From the NCBI GenBank assembly GCA_009363875.1, contig CM018694.1, positions 30,389,415 to 30,453,414 of the forward strand: a stretch of DNA of 64,000 nt, read 5' to 3'. A program made the translations under genes and the position numbers. The notes under the pieces were generated by a model, which saw only the letters and a list, made by a program, of their open reading frames with translations, was not told where the DNA came from and made no database searches. Positions within the stretch are counted from its first letter, which is position 1, and every line of letters begins with the position of its first letter. The DNA comes from Mikania micrantha (Eukaryota > Streptophyta > Magnoliopsida > Asterales > Asteraceae). Below, in pieces: positions 43,151 through 54,248 of this stretch.

Positions 43151-46100
43151 TGCTCTAACACGTAGGGTTTGACTCGTTCCTTCCGGCTCAAGGCGTCAGC
43201 TACAACGTTCGCCTTTCCCGGATGGTATTTGATCACACAATCATAATCATTCAGAAGTTCAACCCAACGGCGCTGTCGCATGTTGAGCTCCTTCTGATCA
43301 AAGATGTGCTGCAGACTTTTGTGATCAGTGAATATGGTACACTTGGTGCCATATAAGTAATGTCTCCAAATCTTCAAGGCGAAAATTACTGCTCCCAGTT
43401 CAAGATCATGAGTAGTGTAATTCTTCTCATGAATCTTTAACTGTCTTGATGCATAGGCTATGACTTTGTCCCGTTGCATTAATACACAACCGAGTCCCTG
43501 ATGGGAAGCATCACAGTACACAACAAAGTCATCACAGCCCTCTGGGAAAGATAGAATTGGAGCATCACACAGTTTCTGTTTCAATGTCTGAAAAGAATCT
43601 TCCTGTTTCTGCTCCCAGACAAACGGTTCGCTTTTCTGGGTTAGCTTAGTGAGAGGCAAGGCTATCTTAGAAAAGTTTGAGATAAACCTTCTGTAATAAC
43701 CCGCCAATCCCAGAAAAGACCGTATCTCCGTCGGTGTCTTCGGAGTGTCCCAATTCTTTATCGCTTCAATCTTGGCAGGGTCTACATGAATTCCCTCGCT
43801 GTTGACCACATGACCCAGAAATTGAACTTCTCTTAGCCAAAACTCACATTTGGAGAATTTGGCATAGAGTTTCTCTTCTTTCAACAGCTCCAAGATCTTT
43901 CTAAGGTGTTGCTCATGTTCTGTTTTGGTCTTGGAATAAATCAGTATGTCATCGATAAAGACAATGACAAACTGATCCAAGTACGGCTTGCACACTCGGT
44001 TCATGAGATCCATGAAAACCGCTGGTGCATTTGTCAATCCGAAGGGCATCACCATAAATTCATAATGCCCATACCTTGTTCGGAAGGCCGTTTTCGGTAT
44101 GTCTTCATCTTGAACTCTCAACTGATGATATCCGGACCGCAAGTCAATCTTGGAGAAATATTGAGCTCCTTGCAGTTGGTCAAACAAATCATCAATCCTC
44201 GGTAATGGATACCGATTCTTGATGGTTAGTTTGTTCAGTTCACGGTAATCTATGCACATTCTGAACGATCCGTCTTTCTTTTTCACGAACAAGACCGGAG
44301 CTCCCCAAGGTGAGTAGCTCGGTCTGATGAAACCCTTGTCAAGTAGCTCTTGTAACTGATTAGACAATTCCTGCATCTCTGAAGGTGCTAACCTGTAAGG
44401 AGATTTAGCAACAGGAGTTGCTCCAGGAATTAAGTCAATACGAAATTCTACCGGTCGCGCAGGTGGCAAACCTGGTAGGTCTTCGGGGAATACTTCAGGA
44501 TATTCTTTCACTACTGGTACATCTTGAATCTTCTTCTTGTCTTTCTCTTTTTCCACCACATGAGCCAAGAATGCCACGCACCGTTTCTGTAGACATTTAC
44601 GCGCCTTTATGCAAGAAATGATTTTGACACTTCGCTTTGCTTGATCCCCTTTAACTTCCAACACACGATCACTCGGCAATGGAATTCGAAGCAACTTCTG
44701 AGAACAGATGACTTCCACTCGGTTAGATGAAAGCCAATCCATTCCAACAATGATGTCAAAACTACCCAGCTCCATCGGTATCAAATCGATGGTAAATGTA
44801 AAATCATTTAGTGTCAATGGGCAGTTCCTATAAACTGTACTAACTGTGATCTGTTTCCCGTTAGCTACTTCTATAATGTAAGGGGAGTCTAACTGTTCCT
44901 CTATGGAATCTAGTTGGCATGCAAAGTCGGTAGAGATAAAACTCTGATCCGCACCAGTATCAAATAAGACAGATGCATAAAAGTCATGTAAGAGAAACGT
45001 ACCAGTGACCACATTTGGGTCCTGGCGTGCAGCTGGTGCTCCGATGGCAAAGGCTCGTCCACGGGGTGCTTGAACTGCTGGTTGAGCCTTCTTTGGGCAG
45101 TTCTTCGCAAAGTGGCCTTGTTCGCCACAATTATAGCATCCACCATTGTTCTGATTTGCTGGTGGAGGAAGAGCCAAAGCAGCATTGTTGACTGCTTGGT
45201 TAGGTGTCATCCTACAGTATTGGACCCAATGGCCCTTTCTTCCACATCCCGTGCAATGCTTGCAGGGAGTGTCAGCAGTGTGGTGATACTGACACTTGGC
45301 ACACAGAGGATATGTGCCAGTGTAGGGTTTGCGGTTGGGGTTTTGTGGTGTTGCTGCTATTTGTTGCAGAGGTGTGGCCACCGCGTAGTTCTTGATGGTC
45401 TTCTGTTTCTTCTTCTGATGATGGGAGGGTTTCTTTGAAGATTCAGCTTTGTTCTTACTGGGTTCAGCCTCCTTCTTTAGAACTCCAGAGGCTACCATGA
45501 GGTCAGTGAGTTTCCCAGACAGTCTCACTGCAGATTCAACAGTAGTAGGGTTGGCTGAAACAACCATGCCCTGAATGCAGGCGGGAAGTCCACCCACATA
45601 ACGGTCTATCCTTTTCTCCAGAGTTGGTACCATATCTGGTACCAAAGCAACTAACTCGTGGTAACGAGTAGTGTACCCCATGTGATCAGCCCCCTTCATC
45701 ACATGGTTGGATAGTTCAACCTCCAACTTCTGCAGTTCATTCTTGGGACAGAATTCTGTTCGCAGCAGTGTCTTGAAGTCTTCCCATGGCATGGCCATGG
45801 CTTCTTCTCTTCCTCGGGCATTGATCTGACCGTTCCACCAGGTCAGAGCCCGTTTGTTGAATGTTCCCGCTGAGTAACGGACCTTGTGGTGTTCGGGGCA
45901 GCTGCAAAGATCCAATGTTGCCTCAATCTTCTCAATCCATTGGATTAATCCAACGGCGCCTTCAGACCCACTGAAACTGGGTGGCTTACATCCTACGAAG
46001 GACTTGTAGGAGTAGTGAGATGAATCTCCAGTGTTTCCACTGGCTTCCCCTGATGTGTTGCCAGTATTGAGGATCTCATTACGAAGACGAAGGAACATCT

Positions 46101-46341
46101 CCGGTATAGCTTCTTTCATCTGATTCGTCATCTGGCTACTCAGTAACGTCACCAGAGCGATAGTAGCAGGGTCCATAGTCGGTGTTGTGCCTGAACCAGA
46201 TGCTTGAGTAATCAATGGAGGAGGGGGAGGAGGAGGTGGAGGAGGTGGTGGTGGAGAGTCATTCGGAGACGGTGTGGAGGAGTGTGGAGCCAAGTCTTGT
46301 GGTGGTAGCTGTATCAAAGGAGGTTGTCTTCGTGGAGGCAT
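43141..46341 (-). CDS. gag-pol: Gag-protease-RT-RNase H polyprotein of element E
   Basis: I start at the ATG in MPPRRQPP (46339-46341), matching B and C; an ATG eight codons earlier is open too. Counting from that earlier one: a run of 13 prolines near 38-50, gag fold (FCPKNELQKLEVE, YTTRYHELVALVPDM), basic linker (HHQKKKQKTIKNYA), CCHC knuckles near 355-385 and 410-423 (CYNCGEQGHFAKNC), protease DTGADQSFIS near 466, RT with FIDDILIYS near 805, RNase H with VVYCDASHQGLGC near 950. It ends KPYVLEQWG after one missing base near 43160, where RNase H joins integrase. Otherwise intact. Acts in virus-like particles, with Gag binding RNA, protease cutting the polyprotein and RT/RNase H making cDNA. 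Confidence 0.92.
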   Translation of the reverse strand: MPPRRQPPLIQLPPQDLAPHSSTPSPNDSPPPPPPPPPPPPPLITQASGSGTTPTMDPATIALVTLLSSQMTNQMKEAIPEMFLRLRNEILNTGNTSGEASGNTGDSSHYSYKSFVGCKPPSFSGSEGAVGLIQWIEKIEATLDLCSCPEHHKVRYSAGTFNKRALTWWNGQINARGREEAMAMPWEDFKTLLRTEFCPKNELQKLEVELSNHVMKGADHMGYTTRYHELVALVPDMVPTLEKRIDRYVGGLPACIQGMVVSANPTTVESAVRLSGKLTDLMVASGVLKKEAEPSKNKAESSKKPSHHQKKKQKTIKNYAVATPLQQIAATPQNPNRKPYTGTYPLCAKCQYHHTADTPCKHCTGCGRKGHWVQYCRMTPNQAVNNAALALPPPANQNNGGCYNCGEQGHFAKNCPKKAQPAVQAPRGRAFAIGAPAARQDPNVVTGTFLLHDFYASVLFDTGADQSFISTDFACQLDSIEEQLDSPYIIEVANGKQITVSTVYRNCPLTLNDFTFTIDLIPMELGSFDIIVGMDWLSSNRVEVICSQKLLRIPLPSDRVLEVKGDQAKRSVKIISCIKARKCLQKRCVAFLAHVVEKEKDKKKIQDVPVVKEYPEVFPEDLPGLPPARPVEFRIDLIPGATPVAKSPYRLAPSEMQELSNQLQELLDKGFIRPSYSPWGAPVLFVKKKDGSFRMCIDYRELNKLTIKNRYPLPRIDDLFDQLQGAQYFSKIDLRSGYHQLRVQDEDIPKTAFRTRYGHYEFMVMPFGLTNAPAVFMDLMNRVCKPYLDQFVIVFIDDILIYSKTKTEHEQHLRKILELLKEEKLYAKFSKCEFWLREVQFLGHVVNSEGIHVDPAKIEAIKNWDTPKTPTEIRSFLGLAGYYRRFISNFSKIALPLTKLTQKSEPFVWEQKQEDSFQTLKQKLCDAPILSFPEGCDDFVVYCDASHQGLGCVLMQRDKVIAYASRQLKIHEKNYTTHDLELGAVIFALKIWRHYLYGTKCTIFTDHKSLQHIFDQKELNMRQRRWVELLNDYDCVIKYHPGKANVVADALSRKERVKPYVLEQWG

Positions 46342-46501
46342 TCTGATCATAACCAATAAAGTCATCGGTTAGTGCAATGATCGAATACAGAAGACAATAT
46401 GCAAATAAGTCTTAAGTCCTACTTTCTCTACATGCAGGGTCCCTAGGTTATAGTCTAGGCCAAACCATTTAAATAAGTGACCTATATTTCTCTATAACCA
46501 T
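46342..46501 (-). other. Leader of element E with PBS-proximal hairpin
   Basis: Short leader. GGTTATAG (46446-46453) pairs with CTATAACC (46492-46499), directly beside the PBS. Lacks the hairpin array of C. Confidence 0.65.
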
Positions 46502-46514
46502 GGCTCTGATACCA
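46502..46514 (-). other. Primer binding site of element E
   Basis: TGGTATCAGAGCC in element sense, three bases from the LTR. Confidence 0.93.
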
Positions 46515-46517
46515 ATC

Positions 46518-49500
46518 TGTCACACCCCGAGCCGGCGGGGTAGGATCGGGTTTCCCCGACGGGCGGAAGGTTCCCGGGGCGCGATATCGTGAGTGATAAT
46601 CGAAGTGATCAGATTGTCTACATTGCACATGATGTAAATGAGAAATGCTAAATATAATAGAATTACAAAGTTAAATTACAGCATTATAATTTAACAATGT
46701 AAATCTATTGTAAAACATCAATAAATGACTATCTTGTATTTACACAAGATATACAAAATAATTTATATCATGATGTCTTCAAAAGTATGCAGGTCCAAAA
46801 TACTAGTCTTCTATCTGAAGTCCTAGTCCAAAAGAAATGACTTCCTAATTGACCTGTTCGTCACCTGAGAAGTCATGCAAAAATAAAGGTCAACACATGG
46901 TTGGTGAGTTCATATAGTTTAGTATTTGAAAATGATTTGAAAATGATTTGAAAACCTCCTTTGGTAAAGACCCTAACCTCATTAACTTCACATGTAATAT
47001 CCAAATCGGTATGCTTATATATAGGGCATATGTAGGGTCGAACTTACCGCCCGCCCAGCCAACATCCCACCACATACTAATTCACATATGACACTGTTGT
47101 TAATGATAATTAAGCATTTTTACCCTTCACACAATCCCATATGTACCTCTGTTTATTGTTCCTGTCATTACAATCATTTGAAATCCCTGTTGATTCCTTA
47201 AGTTCATCATACAATATGATCAACCACACAATTGTATAAACAGTTATAAATGCTTAATTAAACAAGTAAGTAAACATTTAATAAAATCTAAGTCCTTATG
47301 ATTGGGGCCTTTGGTCATACTCGAGTAGACTAGTCTGTCAATCTAGGTACTTAGTAGTTAGGGAATTCTGTAAATATCATCAAACATAAGACCTACAAGT
47401 CAATCAGTCTAGCTAGGACTTCTTGAAATATAGGATTTCTGAATTCAATGTGTTGGCAAATGTTATCTCTGATATTTCCCATACTATCCCTTAAAATGAT
47501 TTAATGATCGTCTGATTTTGTCACAAGATGTACTTAATGTGTTGATCATAGAATACAAGATTCATTGATCGGTTGTACACTTGATTCATTGTTCAACAAA
47601 CACTTGGTTTGTAGAACATTGATTGTTGTCTTTGCAAAGATTGTTTTATTGATGTCTTGATGTCCCACACTTGTTTTGTCAAAATGTTTGATTTGATTCC
47701 TTGAATTCACCCACTTGATTTGTCAAAATGTTTGTTTTGATCCCTTGAATTCACCCACTTGATTTGTCAAAATGTTTGTTTTGATCCCTTGAATTCACCC
47801 ACTTGTTTTGTCAAAATGTCTAGTTGATTTGTTTGAAATGTTTTGACTTATTGAAAAGTTTAGTTTAACTTGATTATTCACTTAATATATAAGTGAATCA
47901 GTTAATAAACCTGCATAAAATCTTCCTAGACATGGTCTAGGATAACATTTATATATATGTAAAACATATAAATTTAAAAGCATTAAAGTAAACAATTTAA
48001 GTAAACAGTTTACGCATGCTTCTCAGCCCCACGTTTTAAAACAAAAATGTTAGAACAGGGGCAATGAACTCACCTGTGCTGCTATGTAATTTGATCTAAC
48101 ACAAAATGCGCGCTCCTGTATGTAAGCTAAGTTTCTTCGGGTCCTGAGTTATTTTATAAGAATTCGAATATAATAAGTACGCGTAGTAGTCGTTGTGCCT
48201 AAGACCTTGAGTCTTGTTGTGTGTGCAACTAAGTGTCTTAGTACTAAGTGTATCTAAGATCTACTCTATCTTAATTACCCTTCTTATGATCCCAATTCCC
48301 ATGATTAGTTACTAACTTACCTTTAAATTTTAGAAAATTTCGGCAGAGTTTCCTTTGTTTTTAAAACAATTCCAGACAATTAAATCGTCTATTTTATAAC
48401 AAATCCCAATTCAATCAATTCAAGTAAGTATTTAAACCAAAGCATTACAATTTAACTTCCAATTAAATCCATATTAGGTCAAGATCATTTAATGAAATCT
48501 AATAAGTTATAAATAAATGAGATTTTATCAAAATTTCATTACTTGAGTTTACTAAATCATTTACTACATGATGGGCTTAATTAAACCCCATTGGGCCCAC
48601 TTAGGCCCAATTGAACTTCTTTGATTTCTATTTGATTTCCAACTTGAACTTTGTTCGTCCGTGTATAGCTTGGCTTGGAATGATTCAATTGAACAATTCA
48701 ATATAATTATACCATCACATGAAATTCTGTTAAGTGTTAGGCGTAAATATTGAAATTAACACTAACACCTTAAGTTCTAGCCTCCACTAATGCCAGTTTT
48801 CTTAGTTCGTTCTAAGCTTTGAGTGCTTGTATATTCATTTCCTTGTTCTTACTCCTAAATCCAACTGCCCTATGTACTGAATTTTCCTAAATTAGCCAAC
48901 ACTTAGGTTCAACAGCCATGAAGGCAGCGAACCTATTGACATGCAGAGTAGGTTCGGCGAACCTTTAAGTATTAGGTTCGGCGAATCCTTAAATGATTAG
49001 GTTCGGCGAACCTCTAAGGGTTAGGTTCGTTGCTATTAGGTTCGCGATCGAAGGTTCGTCTCAATTAGGTTCGTTCACTAGAGGTTCGGCTCTAGGGTTC
49101 GTTGGTCAGCTAAGGTTCGTCTCACTTAGGTTCGTCTGTTACAGGTTCGTATGACCCAGGGTTCGGCTCGACAGGTTCGTTGCAGGTGGCAACAGGTTCG
49201 GCTCAGATCCACAGGGTTCGTTGCAGGGACATAGGTTCGTGGCTCATAGGGTTCGGCTAGATCAAAAGGTTCGGCCGATCGAAATTGTCCACGAACCTGC
49301 ATCATCTTCACCCCATTTCAATCCTAATCTGTTACAGGTTAGTTTCTAAAGCATTCTAGTTACTCATACGTGTTTATCCATGTGTTTTCTAAGTGTTTAG
49401 ACCGAACAAACTACCAAACGAAATGGGTTCGTGATACCCACTAAAACCGAATTTAAAATGAAGATTTACCTCAAAATCGACGGGTAAAAGCTTGATTTCT

Positions 49501-50357
49501 TTGTACTTCCGTAATCTACGAGATGAGAGGATCAAGATGACACCAAATTTGATCGAATCCAACTTGAAACGAGCTTCCAATCTTAGAGAGAAGGTTAACT
49601 TTTTAGTGAGAGAGAGCTAGAGAGAGAAAGTGACGAGATTGGGTTAAGAAAATGAGTTGGTGTTGGTTGGTGATGCATTAAATGTTCTCATTTAATGTAT
49701 CACCGCCACCCGATGTTCGGTCTCGATCGGTTTCGCGAAAAAGGCCGGATCGCGAGGATTTTCGCGATGAAATGACACGGTTATAAAAATAGAATTTATA
49801 AAATTATTTTAGGTTGTGATTCCTAATAAATTAACTAATATCTTTTTGTTTATTTAAAAATTTAAAACAACATTAACTGTTTAAATCGAAATGTACGGTC
49901 GTCGCGCGTATGCGTTCGAATCGTCACCCGTACGAATACGGCGATAACTATACTTTTCAACCTTGTTTTCTAATTATAGAATATCATTCAGAACGTTAAA
50001 CTTTCAGATATATTCGTACAGATCGTCACCTATACGAATAACCCGTCAATTTAGCATTCACATAACAATATTCGTGTGTTTTGTTCTGTAAGGCCTCACA
50101 TACGTTTATACATAATAAATCCTAATCAAATAATCACATAATAGTTCTGTGTTGCCAGATAATTATCCGACTCAAGAATCATTGTTCTGAACTGTGTTTC
50201 TGTTAAATGTGTCTGAAACTGTTCTATGACAACTCACCATGATAATGATAAATGACATGAATATGAAAAATACTGAAATGTGTGATTCATACCTGTTTTA
50301 CTGTTCCTGTACTGTAGAGATCACTGTTCCGGTGGCGGTTCCGGCACTGATGTTACA
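46518..50357 (-). repeat. Right (5') LTR of element E
   Basis: 3840 bp, nearly identical to 37799-41637, followed by CTTGA. Same TATA module (near 47008), tandem repeat and GGTTCG array. Confidence 0.95.
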
Positions 50358-50362
50358 CTTGA

Positions 50363-51326
50363 TAACTTCTTCGATGACTTGCCCGAGAACTTTGATTATG
50401 AGTGGCCTGGTGAAGAGGTTGGAGGGACCAGAGAATGTGGTTATAACAGATGTTGCCAAGGATCCTTATGTCGATTACTTGTACGCACACAAGTATATCA
50501 GTTCATATGGCAAGGAGATTCCACCACTAGGAACAATTATTAAAGCTGGTTCGAGAAACAAAGGGATTGGACCCCAGCACCTCTGGAAGTTAAAGCTATT
50601 TGGCTAGGAGAGATGAGCAAGGAACTTACCGAGCACACATTCATTATAGATGACCGATCATTGTTCGTTGTATGCAATGATATGTCAAATATTTGCTGCT
50701 GGCTCTTCGACAAAGAAAGAAATCTCTACCTAGTAAAAAGGATGAATGGCAAAGTGGAGTATTACAGGAGACCACAAGATTTATGCACTATGCCTAAGGT
50801 TGATCTTCGAAGCATCAATAGTGCCATGTTCTTTAATCCCTCAAAGGATAATCATGCCTACTTGTTCGCCAAAGTTTTAAAGGATCAGTGCGAGAAATAT
50901 TTTCCAGTGATGAGGACCGCCAAAGGAAGGCGTTTTGAGTCTAAGTGCATTATAGATCCAAAGACGAAGACATATTGGGTGTACTACAAGTACCCTCCTC
51001 CGCTCACTGAAGAGGCTGTACCAGTTTCTCCAAGGGCTCCATACAACTACCTTACAAACTTCCTGTCTTGGTACTTTGAAGAGAAGACCCTTTCAGCCGT
51101 CATTTTGAGGAATAAAGACGACATAAATGATATTGACATGATCTTGGATCCGATGGATCTGCTCAAGTTTGGAAAGGAAGATATGATGAAACTGCATCAA
51201 TCTCCCATCAAGGTATACGGTGGTTGGAATGAAGAGGCTAAGCCATACACATGCACTGTTGCTTATGCCATAGAGCTGAAACTTTATGCAGGAGCTGGAC
51301 CACATTCTGTATCTCTTCTTATTTGA
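50363..51326 (+). pseudogene. Third ORF of Sirevirus D, C-terminal part
   Basis: Frame resumes after E. A first stretch (to about 50430) is in the frame left at 37798, then slips to one holding DVAKDPYVDYLYAHKYISSYG up to 50607, and slips again to the open 237 codons at 50613-51326. The last part is well preserved: FIIDDRSLFVVCND, CWLFDKERNLYLVKR, TKTYWVYYKYPPP, FFNPSKDNHAYLF, and DPMDLLKFGKEDM. No known domain recognised; no transmembrane helix seen. Its preservation compared with pol suggests a real protein in the intact relatives. Confidence 0.7.
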
Positions 51327-51340
51327 TGACTTTGCCAGTC

Positions 51341-51351
51341 TATGGGGAGTT
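51341..51351 (+). other. Polypurine tract of element D
   Basis: TATGGGGAGTT directly before TGTAG, the LTR start. Confidence 0.7.
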
Positions 51352-51726
51352 TGTAGAGCCCGCTACACGATGAAGACTGACAAAGTCAAATAATAGAAGA
51401 GATGAAGTCCAGATTTTGTTTTGATTTTGTGTACAGTATCTTCGAATACTCATAGTGTTCGAGTACTCGAAATTTGTTTTGTGTTGGATTTCGAGTACAC
51501 CTAGATTAGTATAAATAGATGTATTTTGTACTGATTTTGGGGGAATCCCGAGGCACTAGCTCTCTAGACGCATTGAGGCTCTTGTACTCGAACTTTCAGT
51601 ATATATACAAAGATTACATTTTTCCACTTGCTTTCTTGATTCTAGCTTGGATTCCGCACTTGTTAGAGTCTATTGATGATGATTCAGAAGATAAAGTTTC
51701 GTTCTTGATCCAGTTTGGAACCTACA
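51352..51726 (+). repeat. 3' LTR of element D
   Basis: 375 bp, starting TGTAGAGCCC and ending GGAACCTACA, so that TGTAG and CTACA are inverted. Contains TTCGAATAC, TTCGAGTACTCGAA and TTCGAGTACAC, then TATAAATAG at 51510. The following ATAAT (51727-51731) should also stand before D's 5' LTR outside the window. The left boundary is inferred from the tract and TG. Confidence 0.75.
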
Positions 51727-51731
51727 ATAAT

Positions 51732-52323
51732 TATCATTGAAAGCAGGAGGCACGCTTCTATAACCCAAACCCGAACCTCTTTTGTTATTCTCGTGAAGTT
51801 GTTGATCTAGCAAATTTTTCACAATCTGACTAGATGATTCAAACTTTTTGAAGCTAAACTCTGCATCATTGTATTTAGATTTTAACAGTTCAATCTCATC
51901 AGTAAGCTCCTGAATGTGATGCTTAGAGTATCTTAGGTGACAATTTTTTTCACTTAAGTCATTTTTCAATTTCGAAATGTCTTTCTTTTATGCTTCGACC
52001 TTTTCTTTTAAATCTTTTTCGCTTCTAGCAGGAGGACTTTTAGATCTTTTCATGTCTTGCAAATCTTCTAGTAACTCAGAATACTGTGATTTAGATAGAA
52101 TCACTTTATCTTGACAAGATTGACAACATAAACTTTCATTCACCTTAGACGATGATAACTGATCAACCTGAGAATTCATTGTGCTGAAAACATTTTTACC
52201 CATGAATACCAAACAAAATCTTAGAACACACGTGTTTGAGTCAAGAACTAATAAATCCGAGAACCATACCAATGCCGTGAACAACCTTTTAATATTTGCA
52301 TCCAAAAAGTCAACCACAAACAA
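51732..52323 (-). pseudogene. gag: Copia gag fragment (F2), host of element D
   Basis: Two open stretches in one frame, 51988-52323 and 51670-51969, separated by a stop. They contain CCQSCQDKVILSKSQYSELLED and LSEKNCHLRYSKHHIQELTDEIELLKSKY, a coiled-coil section of Sirevirus Gag that aligns with F (54249-55334) and G. Missing are the gag fold and the first knuckle. The frame runs directly into the D insertion at 51727 in the segment AFNDNY. Confidence 0.78.
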
Positions 52324-52717
52324 CTAATATAAATGTTTTTCGAGAACCATTATTTCAAACTATTTGATAGCCATCCATTTTTAGCCGACAAATCCAAATA
52401 ATGTACCTGAGAATCCAAAAGAAATGCCACGAATTTTAGTGGAGATAAATACTGAGAACTATAAATATATTCCAATGCCGAGAAACGAAAACTATTTTCG
52501 GTTGTAATTTACTTCACGATCTCAAATTTATTTCTTTCCAACTAAAAATCCTTGATTCTCGTAAACATCCACAACTTTCGAATAAACAGATCAAATGCCC
52601 TCTTCTTTTCGTTCTTTGACCGTTCTTCACAAACAAATATTTTTTACGACCAAAATATGAATCAACATACAAAATTCTAACCTTGATCTCGTTGAAATTT
52701 ATCTCTAAGAGCGTCAA
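52324..52717 (-). other. Leader of copia fragment F2
   Basis: Between the gag fragment and PBS, in minus sense. Repeated AT-rich words with GAGAACC/GAGAACT; no ORF recognised. Confidence 0.45.
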
Positions 52718-52729
52718 GCTCTGATACCA
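52718..52729 (-). other. Primer binding site of copia F2
   Basis: TGGTATCAGAGC in minus sense, two bases from CCTACA, the LTR end shared with element D. Confidence 0.85.
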
Positions 52730-52731
52730 CT

Positions 52732-52785
52732 TGTAGGTCCCGTTTTACCACGTTAGATCTATAAATCAAAATTTCAACACACGAT
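52732..52785 (-). repeat. LTR stub of copia F2
   Basis: About 50 bases of LTR end (plus strand TGTAGGTCCCG onward) joined straight to the integrase of F. The rest of the LTR is missing. Confidence 0.55.
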
Positions 52786-53464
52786 CAGTGGGATTTTCTT
52801 CAAGCCAATGAACATTATACGACTCCACCACTTGTTTAGTCAATTTGTTGTATACTTTGTAAGCTGTTTTTCCAGAGTATCCAACAAAGTAACATTCAGT
52901 CCCTCGGGCATCAAATTTTGGAATAGCTTCTTGATGCAATAGGGTGCATGGACACCCAAACACTCGAAAATGACCAACAGCAGGCTTATGTCCATAAATG
53001 ATTTCATACGGAGTCTTCAAATGTCGCTTGTTGATCAAGGTGCAATTTTGTACGTAACAAGCAGTATTAACTGCCTCAGCCCAGAAAAAAGTTGGTAATT
53101 TAGAATCACACAAGAAAGTGCGAGCTGCTTCAATAAGAGTATGATTTCTTCTTTCGGTGACACCATTTTGCTGAGGAGTACGAGCAACCCTGTATTTTCT
53201 AGCAATTCCCTTTTCAGCACATAACTGATTTAAAATAACATTTTTGAACTCAGTACCATTGTCACATCGAATTCCTTTTATTTTCGAGTTCAACTGGTTC
53301 TCAATTAGTGTGACAAACTGTTTTATCAGTTCTGATGTTTCTCCCTTGTTTGATAAGAAGAATACCCAGGTAAATCGTGAAAAATCATCAATGATCACCA
53401 AACAATAGGAATTACGAGAGAGACTGAGAACGTTGATTGGACCAAAAAGATCCATGTGGAGCAA
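52766..53464 (-). pseudogene. pol: Integrase core of copia F
   Basis: 232 codons: D in MDLFGPINV, D in RCDNGTEF, E in NHTLIEAARTFL, and FGCPCTLLHQ. The frame is shared with the upstream protease part; a TAA at 53483-53485 divides them. The last few residues after NPTD come from the F2 LTR, so the C terminus is truncated. Confidence 0.88.
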
Positions 53465-53482
53465 TTGTATAATTGAGTCAAC

Positions 53483-54094
53483 TTAGTTTATCAATTTGAT
53501 CTTGTGGGGCTTTCGATGCTGCTTTCCTTTTGCGCAATCAACACACCTTTCAATTGAAAAGAAATCTTTGACTGGTAAATCTATGACCAACTGATTCTTT
53601 GCCAGACGATTGAGATTCTTCATATTTGCATGACCCAGTCTTCCGTGCCATAGCATGGCATCATGAGTAGCTATCTTAGAATAAAGACATGTGGCATGTG
53701 ATGAGGGTGATAGATTCATATCAATGATATATGAGTTGCCCTTCCTTTGAGACTGTAGTAAGATCCAATCTTTAGGAATCACAAAACCAGGTTTGAGAAT
53801 TAAGCATTCTTTGTTGGTGAAATGAGTGGAGTATCCTTTGTCACATATCTGGGACACACTCAGCAAGCTATGAGAGAGTTCTGCAACAAAATTCACATCA
53901 GAGAAGGACAAAGCTCCATGAGTGACAGTTCCTATTTTTGAGATGATTCCTTTTTCTCCTCCTGCGAAGAGAACATTTTCACCACTACCATCATGCACAT
54001 CAGAAAGTTGGGAAATGTCTCCTGTCATGTGCCGGGAACAACCACTATCTACGTACCATCTCTTGTAGTTTGAGCTACTCGATTGTCCCTGCAC
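53483..54094 (-). pseudogene. pol: Protease and pre-integrase region of copia F
   Basis: Copia aspartic protease start WYVDSGCSRHMTGD (D-S-G catalytic), then the pre-integrase region LLSVSQICDKGYSTHF and zinc residues HGRLGHANMKN and CVDCAKGKQH. Nearly identical in plan to element D, whose equivalent lies left of B. Confidence 0.88.
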
Positions 54095-54248
54095 ATGATA
54101 TCATATTAATGAGATTTAGCGACCGAGACAAGTTTAGGTCTGAGTTTAGAGTTTTTCTTAATGACAACAAAATCATTTGAAAGTGATTTAATTTTCTAAC
54201 ATTGTTTATAGCTCCTCAACATGATTTCATTTCTTTTTCCCTGTTTAT

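Larger units (their letters stand above)
37799..50357 (-). mobile_element. Gypsy element E (Tekay-like), young, nearly intact
   Basis: A 12.56-kb minus-strand element with LTRs of 3839 and 3840 bp, CTTGA duplications, PBS, polypurine tract and full-length gag-pol broken by a single one-base shift. About a dozen LTR differences by eye (0.3 percent), the youngest insertion here; at the commonly used 1.3e-8 substitutions per site per year this is of the order of 0.1 million years. Confidence 0.95.
30618..51726 (+). mobile_element. Copia element D (Sirevirus-like) with third ORF; hosts B and E
   Basis: A plus-strand Ty1/copia element whose 5' part is outside the window. After B ends, D continues with the pre-integrase region, integrase, RT and RNase H to 33907, a 1.9-kb non-coding stretch, a third ORF from 35865 that is interrupted by E and resumes at 50363 to 51326, a polypurine tract and a 375-bp 3' LTR ending at 51726. 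D lies inside a minus-strand copia gag (F2). Pol has several stops and frameshifts. Confidence 0.9.
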
